A stretch of 64,000 bases of DNA, from the NCBI GenBank assembly GCA_963921425.1, contig OY992839.1, positions 15,479,409 through 15,543,408 on the forward strand, in the 5' to 3' direction. The translations under genes and the position numbers were made by a program. Source of the stretch: Dryas octopetala. Its lineage: Eukaryota > Streptophyta > Magnoliopsida > Rosales > Rosaceae. The notes under the pieces are model-generated. The model was not told the DNA's origin, searched no databases, and worked only from the letters and a program-made list of their open reading frames with translations. Each line of letters opens with the position of its first letter. Position 1 is the stretch's first letter. This document shows, in pieces, positions 56,112 through 64,000 of the stretch.

Positions 56112-57453
56112 AATTTTTAAGAATTTCAATTCGAGAACGTATCTTTTTTGAGGCCTTGAAATTTTTTAGAATTTATTTTGGAGTAGTAGTGATTTGTTTA
56201 TAGTTATTATATAAATCTTGATCATGTATCAATCCTGATCTTCTCTCCCTACTCTACATGTTAGTTGGTTCAGATTGGCTCGAAAATGAATAGAACAAAA
56301 AACCCTAAACTATAACCCATGGCCACTGCGAGCTCCGTCGCGTGTGGTGGCTGATTTAGGCTTCCTTAACTTGATTTATGTCCTCTTTCAACATATTTCA
56401 CACTTGTGATATGATATTTGAGCTTAGAACACTCGAATTAGCTGCTGTTTTGGTATTGAAATTATTTTGGCAGCAACTGTTACCAGCGAACACTACCATA
56501 TATTTCAGCTCTTCTTCCTTTTTGTTGCTACTAAATTGTTGTTTGGTCCGTTTCTAAATTATTGGTAATGTTGGACAAGTTGCGTGTACCCAAAAATTCT
56601 TGATTTGAAGTTGACCGGTTACCGAGACCCTAAACCGAGTCACAGAGATTATTGCACGTGAGCAAGGTATAAATCATTTTTGTGTATTTTACTATACTTG
56701 TGTTGATTGTGTGGACTAGATTTGAATTAGTTTGATTGTTTTTGGTGATTAGAAGTTTGAGAATGTTTGAAAAGCTCCATTATGAGGTTGATCGGTCATC
56801 GAACTTGGAACCGAATCAGTGATGTGATTTAGGTATTTCTCGATGAGGGTTTGATTCCATTCTTTTTATTTATATTACTTATAATAATTTTAGAGTTGGA
56901 TTAATATTGAGAATATTTTTTATTTTAGAGAAACAACGTTTGAGGTCGATTCGATAAGTGAAAGATGAATTAAAGTTGTGTCGATTAAGGAATGATTTCC
57001 GTTAAGGTAAGGTTTCACTCCATTTCGTTTACATAAATTGTTGTGGGACTTGAAATTAATTAATTTGGACTTATTATGGGACTTGGTCAGTTTGTTATCG
57101 AGAATTAGGGTTTTGGATCAATCACATAGATGGATGATGATGGTGTTGTATGGACAACTTAAGGATTGATCGAATTAGCATGTGGGATTAGGCTAAGCTT
57201 TGGATGCTAGGTAGGGGGCGCACATGCCCATGCTTTGGCTAGTGGTTTTTCAGTGTGTATGAAATAAGTAAATATGTTGCATGACAAATCTGCATCTGTT
57301 TTTTGTTAGGATGATTGTGTCACTTTGTGATAATAAGATATCTGCTTGAGCTATCGTGATATCTCTTGAAATGACCTGAGGGTGAAGGGTCACATTCCAT
57401 GACCTAGGGTTTCAATTTCCTAAATCTTTAGAGGGGTTATAAGGACTGACTAG
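56112..57453 (+). mobile_element. Retroelement-like DNA without coding domains (fossil)
   Basis: The stretch 56560-57430 has repeated splice-like and leader-like passages (GTTGACCGGTTACCGAGACC, GATTTCCGTTAAGGTAAGG) of the kind found in R/U5 parts of long gypsy LTRs. No ends, primer site or protein motif could be fixed, so family and limits are uncertain. No host gene recognised. Confidence 0.3.
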
Positions 57454-60400
57454 TGTTGAGTGCTCAAATTACATCATTTTTACATACTAACTCTCAAACT
57501 TAGAGTTCAAACTTAGAGTGCAAGAACTCGACGTTTTCGTGTCTTTTGTGTTCTTTTAGTGGTTTATATGTTAAATGAAGCGAAAATGGAAAAAGAAGCA
57601 TAATGGGGCAATTTGGAGCTAAAGAATGTTAAAAATAGAAAAAAAAAATCTTGAGGAAATCTTCTTGAAGAATCTAGAATCTAGAAGAAATCTTTGGAAA
57701 ATCTTGGACAGAATCTTTTTGGTCAGGTTGACTTTTGGTTAAAAGTCAAAGTTAATAGACAACCATGCCACCTCATTAAGTCACATGGACCTCATATGAG
57801 AGCCATGCACCAAGGAAATCAAATCTCACAAGGAAAGTGAAACCCTGAAAAATGGAACAGCAAGTTCAAAAGCAATCTTGTACTTCTCCAGATCGAAATA
57901 GATGGCACCCATATATCATTGGAAATGTACGGATGTTAGCTTCGCAGAGAATTTTACGGATCTTGATTCTGAGATGCCTAGCTCAAGATATGGCCGTTTT
58001 AATAGAGGCAATACAACAGTTCCGAGACCAGAAAATATGTGACGCCCAAAACAGTCCAAGGCACCTCAACCCAAGTCGCAAGCCCAACAAGGGGAAAACC
58101 TAGTGATGCCACCCAAGCCTTCTCTTGTGCAGCAAGGAAAATCTCTTTCCTTGATTCTTAAGGACTCTCCACCTCCTTACTTCTATATAAACCCTCAGTC
58201 TCCCATAAATCAAGGGACTACTCTTTACATTGTTATATAGGGTTTTATTTTCAGAATTTTAGAAGAGAGAGAGAGAGGATTTCGACATTGAGAGGAAGAA
58301 GAGAGAGCTTGTCGCAAGTCCTAGCTAACCTTAGCCTTGAGCCTCTTTGATTGTGGTCTCTCTCTTGCTCCCTTCTTTGTGCCGAAATTCTTTGTTTGTT
58401 TTTAATGTTTTCTCTTATTTTTCTTATTTCAATTGTTTTGTTTTGTTTAGTTTGTTGGCAATGGATTTAGATTTTCATTATAATCTAGTAGCTTATTCTC
58501 TGAATTTGTTTATTATGATTAGTTAGTTGATTATTCTTGCATGTTGAGATGAAAATTGAAGTTTCAATTATGTGATTAACCGAGAGTCTAGTTATTGGTT
58601 TGATGTTTGCATGTAACAAAATTTTTATTACCTCTTAAAATTGTCATGCTAGGTTGTATGATTCCTTTGATTAGCCACCTTAGGGAAATTGCATCTAGTT
58701 TAAGTTATGAAATTAAACAAATTCAAAAGGATGATAATTTTAATTGATAACAAGTGGGTAACCTAAGAACCTATCCATGATAATTAGAATTCATAGAAGT
58801 TCATATAGATTGATAATCAAGAAACTCTATGCTATATGTGTTTGACATTCCCCAAGAACAATAATGACTCTTGCATGGTTAATAGTCCTAAGTATAATCA
58901 AGCTCTAGGAAACATGTGTAATTAACTAATTAGGATAAGCCTAGGAAGTTCTTAGTTATGTCATAGAAAAACTATTGCTTAAAGATAATAATCAAAAATT
59001 TTAGTAGTCAAACTTTGTTATATTGTGTTCAAATTGATTGCTAGTAAGGTTTGTGATAGGGGATTGACATTCAAGCTAAAACGTATACCACAATATGCAA
59101 TTCGTCCATGACATTTAGATCAAATTTTAACATGAGTGATTCATTAAACTCTGTGAAAACTTTTTGATAACCCATGCAATCCTTAAGAGAGTGACATTCA
59201 CCTTAAGAGGAATTACAATTCTCAATCACAAGAAGCTGTGGCCAATTTTAATGTGACATTCATTCAAAATTGCATCAAATTACTTTTCTAAACACCCTAA
59301 TGATGATCAATCATCAAGACACAAAGGTAGTATAAACTTAGTGAGTGAAAATATCAAAGTAAACATGGACCACACTTAAGCAACCGAAAGAAAACTCTAC
59401 GTATTCATGTTAAGGCTCACGGCCTCACCCTAGCAAAGGAATTAGTTCTGCATAGTCATATTAAACAAAAATAAACATAAGAAAGTAAAGACACCCTTGA
59501 CAGAAAATACAGAGGCTGAATGTCCCCTGTTGCACGCAGTTCCCAGAATTTCTTTTTTCCCTTCGTCTCTCCCCCCCTTTTCCTTTTCACTATGGCATCC
59601 CTCTTATAGGTTTTTGAAAACAGAATCCTTACTTCAAAGGGACCTCAAGACCGTCCAAGCAGTCCTTGGCGGTGAGGGAAACTTAAAATAATAAATTACT
59701 AATTTAAACTTTCCTATTCTTGGTTGGAAATCACAGCAGTGCACCGTCTTTGATCGTTGGATGACCAAATCATCTTAGAATTGGACGAATAAGATGGCGT
59801 TAGAAAGGTATGGACGTCAGCTTCCAAAGTCAAGAAGGAAGTTTCTTTCAATAATGCTTTTTAGAGTGGACTTTCTTCACCCGCAAGCTTCGGAGGTCCA
59901 ATCTGTCCAGTCTGGAATTTGGGCTGACTTCGCTTGAAAAACTGTATCAATTGGCTGGGTGGAAAAATCTACAAAAATCATACAATGAACTTCAAGATGT
60001 GTTCTTTCATCTCCAACCAACTTTACTCAAAAATTCCTCTGTTTGCATATATTTTCATCAAATGCCATTATGCTGCTCCTGAGACAGAAAATGTGAAAAA
60101 GTATCAAAAACACTTAAAATCTGCTAACAAAATGGCACAAAAACTAAGTGAAAGAGGTATATACATATAGTATAATATTCGTCTTATCAGGGATTATATG
60201 ATTGAAATGGATTTTGGATTCTCAACATTGCAAGATAATTGTATGTGTGTGTGTGTGTATTAATTTGGTGGTGTGCGTGAGCATCAAAACCTACAACCCC
60301 TTGCTATGTGTGTGTTAGTGAGTTCTAGTTGATACGTAGAATTGGTTTGTTGTATATTTAGTCATTCCTCGTGAGATCGACCTCGTACTTATATCCTTTG

Positions 60401-61775
60401 TTATTAATATGATTCGTGCACTTACGAATATACTTAGAGCCGAAATATGTTTTAATTGATTGATTTAATTTTTCTTTAAGAAAACAACAATAAGTTTTTT
60501 GCGCCGTTGCTGGGGAATGGTGCTAAATATCATTGAAGTGGTTTTACCGATCACTAGAATTAGGTTAGAGTAGTTGTTTTTGTTTATTTTTGCTTTTTTG
60601 GTTTTAATAATGCCAATCTCTATTTAAGTTTCTTTTCTACTTATTGGATGTGTTTTTTGTGGTAGATACTTGTTTATGAGTTCCGATCTTGAAAGAAGGC
60701 ACAAGGAAGCCCTAGCACAAGCTTTTGAAGAATTAAAGAAGCGTCTGAAAAGTTCGTCAATTCTTATTTCATTCGAGTGCAGTTTTGAAGGAGAAGAGAT
60801 GAGTAATAACAATGAGAACAATACCAACCTGTGCCATCCTTTGAGCCACTACTCATCTCCATTCCTATCCATGCAACCCTCATGTATTAGCTATGCCCTC
60901 GTGGCAAACGACTTTGAAATCAAGAGTGGTACAATCTATTTGTTGTCGAGTTTCCATAGGCTGAATGGTAAGGATCCTATTCACCATTTGAAGGAATTTT
61001 CTGGAGTATGTAAGACCGCCAAGCATCAAGGTGTGATGAGAATCAATACCATCACTGGTTTTTCCCATTCTCATTGAAGGATAAGGCCAAGAAGTGGCTG
61101 TTTTCTCTTCCTAGTGCATCAATCACTACTTGGGATGATTTGTCTAGCAAGTTCTTGAAGAAGTTCTTTCCCGCAGCCAAGACCAATGAAATAAGGAAGG
61201 AGATTATAGGATTTGTGCAAAAGGCTGAGGAACCGTTCATGAGACTTGGGATCGCTTCAATGAGTTGTTGAATGTTTGTCCACATCATAATTTGGAGCCT
61301 TGGTATTTGATGAGTTGCTTCTATTAGGGATTATTGGAAAGAGACCAATCTATGGTGGATGCCGCTCTTGATTGAAGTGAAGACTAATGATGAAGCAAAG
61401 ACGTTGTTTGAGTTTCTTGCTTTAAATTCTTAACAATGGAACTTCAATCGTGCAAGAGGAGCACCAAAGAAGGGTATGTATGAATTTACAACCGTGCCTA
61501 GTGCTATTGAGAAGTAGATTTCCGAAATCAAGGGTATGGTGCAAAGTTTGACTCTTGCTCAAGAGAATCTGGGTGTGCGAGATCAAGAGAGTTCAATAGA
61601 GCAAGTCAATCAAGTTGGAAGCTTCCAAAGAGGGCTGAATGATTCTTTTTCGAATACCTATAATCCTGATTGGAGGAACAATCCTGCTTTTAGGTAGAGC
61701 AATAACAATGGGCAAAAAGTTAATGAGAATAACAATTTTCTGCCCTATGGGCATCTCAATGCCGATAATTCTAGT
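57454..61775 (+). mobile_element. Athila-like Ty3/gypsy copy 1: LTR and gag part (fossil)
   Basis: LTR from TGTTGAGTGCTCAAAT (57454) to about 60497; about 1.9 kb without the nested solo LTR at 59065-60189. GCGCCGTTGCTGGGGAA just after it is the primer-site neighbourhood typical of Athila. Gag sequence follows (about 60670-61480), with KDKAKKWLFSLPSASITTW as its recognisable core. The copy is broken in several places, stops before protease, and has no second LTR in the window. Confidence 0.75.
59065..60189 (-). mobile_element. Solo LTR nested in the Athila-like LTR (fossil)
   Basis: 1,125 bp, bounded by TGACATTC and CTTATCA and by an exact 5-bp duplication GGGAT (59060-59064, 60190-60194). 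The inverted sister LTR at 62310-64000 lacks it and reads straight through this point. A TATA-like CCTATAAGAGGG lies on the minus strand near 59610. Confidence 0.88.
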
Positions 61776-64000
61776 TTGGAGGACAAGATTACACTATGAC
61801 CATGCTCTCTAACACCTTCCTCTCTTTGAACAAGAGAGGTAGTGCTTTGAGAAATTTGTTCAATCTTGTCCACCAAACTAGACTTATCGGCATTAAGATG
61901 CACATAGACCAATGAGGATTGCGTGAACAGGAATGGAGATGAGTAGTGGCACAAAGGATGGCACAGGTTGGCATTGTTCTTATTGTTATTACTCATCTCT
62001 TCTCCTTCAAAACTGCACTCAAATGAAATAAGAATTGACAAACTTTTCAGACGCTTCTTTAATGCTTCAAGAGCTTATGCTAGGGCTTCCTTGTACCTTC
62101 TTTCAAGATGGAACTCATAAACAAGTATCTAACACAAACAACACATCCAATAAGTAGAAAAGAAACTTAAATAGAAATCGGCATTATTAAAACCTAAAAA
62201 GCAAAAATAAACAAAAACAACTACTCTAACCTAATTCTAGTGATAAGTAAAACTAATTCGATGATATTTAGCACCATTTCCTAGTAATGGCACCAAAACC
62301 TTCTTATTGTTTTGTTAGAGCAAAATTAAATCAATCAATTAAAACATGTTTCGGCTCCAAGAATACTCGCAAGTGCACAAATCGCATTAATAGCACAAGA
62401 TTAAAATACAAAGTCGATCTCACGAGGAATGGTTAAATACACAACAAACCAATTCTACTTATCAACTAGAACTCACTAACACACACATATGGCAGAGGGT
62501 TGTAGGTTTTGAAGCTCACGCACACCACCAAATTAACACACACACATACGATTATCTTGCAATATTGAGAATCCAAAATCCTTTTCAATCATGTAATCCC
62601 CTTCACAAACCTTACTAGCAATCAATTTAAACACAATATAACAAAGTTTGACTACTAAAAGTTTTGATTATTATCTTTTAGCAATAATTCCTCTTATTAT
62701 CTTCTAGCAATAGTTCCTCTATGACATAACTAAGAGTTTCCTAGGCTTACTCTAATTAGTTAACTACACATGTTTCCTAGAATTTGATTAGACTTAGGAC
62801 TGTTAACCATGCAAGAGTTATTATTGTTCTTAGGGAACGTCAAATATATAGAGCATAGAGTATCTTGATTATCGAGCTATATGAACTTCTATGAATTCTA
62901 ATTATCATGGATAGGTTCTTAGGTTACCCTCTTGTTACCAATTAAAATTATCATCCTTTTGAGTTTGTTTAATTTCATAATTTAAAGTAAATGCAATTTC
63001 CCTAAAGTGGCCAATCAAAGGAATCATACAACCTAGCATGACAAGTTTAAGAGGTAATAGAATTTTGTTACATGCACACATCAAACCAATAACTAGAAGA
63101 CTGATAGCTAGACTCCCAGTTAATCACATAATTGAAACTTCAATTTTCATCTCAACATGCAAGAATAATCAACAAACTAATCATAATAAACAAATTCAGA
63201 GAATAAGCTACTAGATTATAATGAAAATATCAATCAATTGTCAACAAACTAAACTAAACAATTGAAATAAGAAAAATAAGAGAAAACATTAAAAACAAAT
63301 AAAGAATTTCGGCACAAAGAAGGAAGCAAGAGAAAGACCACAATCAAAGAGGCTCAAGGCTAGGGTTAGCTAGGACTTGCGACAAGCTCTCCTTCTTCCT
63401 CTCAATGTCGAAATCCTCTCTCTCTCTCTCTCTTCTAAAATTCTGAAAATAAAACCCTATATAACAATGTAAAGAGTAGTCCCTTGATTTTTGGGAGACT
63501 GAGGGTTTATATAAAAGTGAGGAGGTGGAGAGTCCTTAAGAATCAAGGAAAGAGATTTTCCTTGCTGCACAAGAGAAGGCTTGGATGGCATCACTAGGGT
63601 TTCCCCTTGTTGGGCTTGCGACTTGGGCTGAGGTGCCTTGGGCTGTTTAGGGCGTCACATATTTTCTGATCTCGGAACTGTTGCGCTACCTCTATTAAAA
63701 CGGCCATATCTTGAGCTAGGCATCTTAAAATCAAGATCCGTAAAATTCTTTGTGAAGCTAACATTCGTACCTTTCCAATGATATATGGTGTGCCATCTAT
63801 TTCAATATGGAGAAGTACAAGATTTTTGTTGAACTTGCTGTTCCATTTTCCAGAGTTTCACTTTCCTTGTGAGATTTGATTTCCTTGTAATCTTTGACAG
63901 AATCTTCCAAGATCTTCCTTCTAGGACTAGGTAGCTTGCGCATGGCCCATGGTCCATGGCTTTCATATGAGGTCCATGTGACTTGATGAGGTGGCATGGT
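61776..64000 (-). mobile_element. Athila-like copy 2, inverted, running off the window (fossil)
   Basis: Reverse complement of copy 1: a shortened gag part (61776-62100), the primer-site region near 62290, then the LTR from about 62305 to beyond 64000. Its base 64000 corresponds to about 57762 of copy 1. Broken; similarity to copy 1 is over 90% by eye, so the two are fairly young. Confidence 0.78.

Noticed and set aside
57852-58103. 83-codon frame as a host gene
   Set aside because: It lies within the Athila-like LTR and recurs inverted near 63700-63920; no domain.
1-64000. CRISPR array, operon or prokaryotic defence system
   Set aside because: Intron-like joins, retroelements and plant kinase genes show a plant nuclear genome; repeats do not have CRISPR spacing.

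Overview
This is nuclear DNA of a flowering plant, probably a woody eudicot. It is AT-rich and its few genes sit among nested LTR retrotransposons (Ty1/copia, Athila-like, Tat-like and chromovirus-type LTRs), hAT-, Mutator- and CACTA-type DNA transposons, hairpin MITEs and microsatellites. No bacterial, organellar or viral gene organisation is visible. The species cannot be named from the sequence alone.

The host genes that matter are six copies of one intronless receptor-like kinase family (kinase domain of the EMS1/PSKR type, LRR-X-like by eye), all on the minus strand. Copy F (51256-52374) is complete: a short N-terminus, one membrane span and an intact kinase. Copy E (40533-41420) is an intact kinase with no membrane span. 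Copies A (1878-2741) and C (46874-47764) are open but have lost the DFG aspartate. Copy B (43955-44823) has lost it too and also carries a frameshift. Copy D (14595-15240) is half a kinase. A seventh copy survives only as a promoter flank near 13195-13440. B and C form a tandem pair with a period of about 3 kb. A lies some 42 kb away and is a mosaic: its flanks and ends resemble B and C, but about 180 bp in its C-lobe is nearly identical to F, which looks like gene conversion.

Layout. 1-800: palindromic minisatellite. 829-5132: copy A and duplicated flanks. 5133-8124: Tat-like LTR sequence with a 1.15-kb direct repeat. 8150-10000: hairpin MITEs. 10020-11890: LTR-like remnants. 11892-12998: hAT-like element. 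13195-15400: promoter remnant and copy D. 16380-17709: fragments of two unrelated host genes (CCCH-62-like and NO VEIN-like), the second cut by a CACTA end at 17710. 17710 to about 21900: CACTA-like element with a decayed transposon gene. 22000-25121: long chromovirus-type LTR. 26108-34451: broken Ty1/copia element holding a 2.8-kb solo LTR. 34450-38600: LTR-like remnants. 38919-39871: Mutator-like hairpin. 40533-42235: copy E and its duplicated promoter. 42430-50930: copies B and C and their flanks. 51256-52640: copy F. 52830-56111: MITE, SINE-like piece, and a Mutator-like element split by a hAT element. 56112-64000: retroelement DNA, ending in two Athila-like copies facing each other.

Besides the kinases, the most informative features are several insertions that can be fixed to the base by their target-site duplications, and an LTR-derived module that recurs inside hairpin transposons. 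No clearly undescribed biological system was found. The best candidates for new biology are the DFG-less kinase clade and the ectopic conversion tract in copy A.
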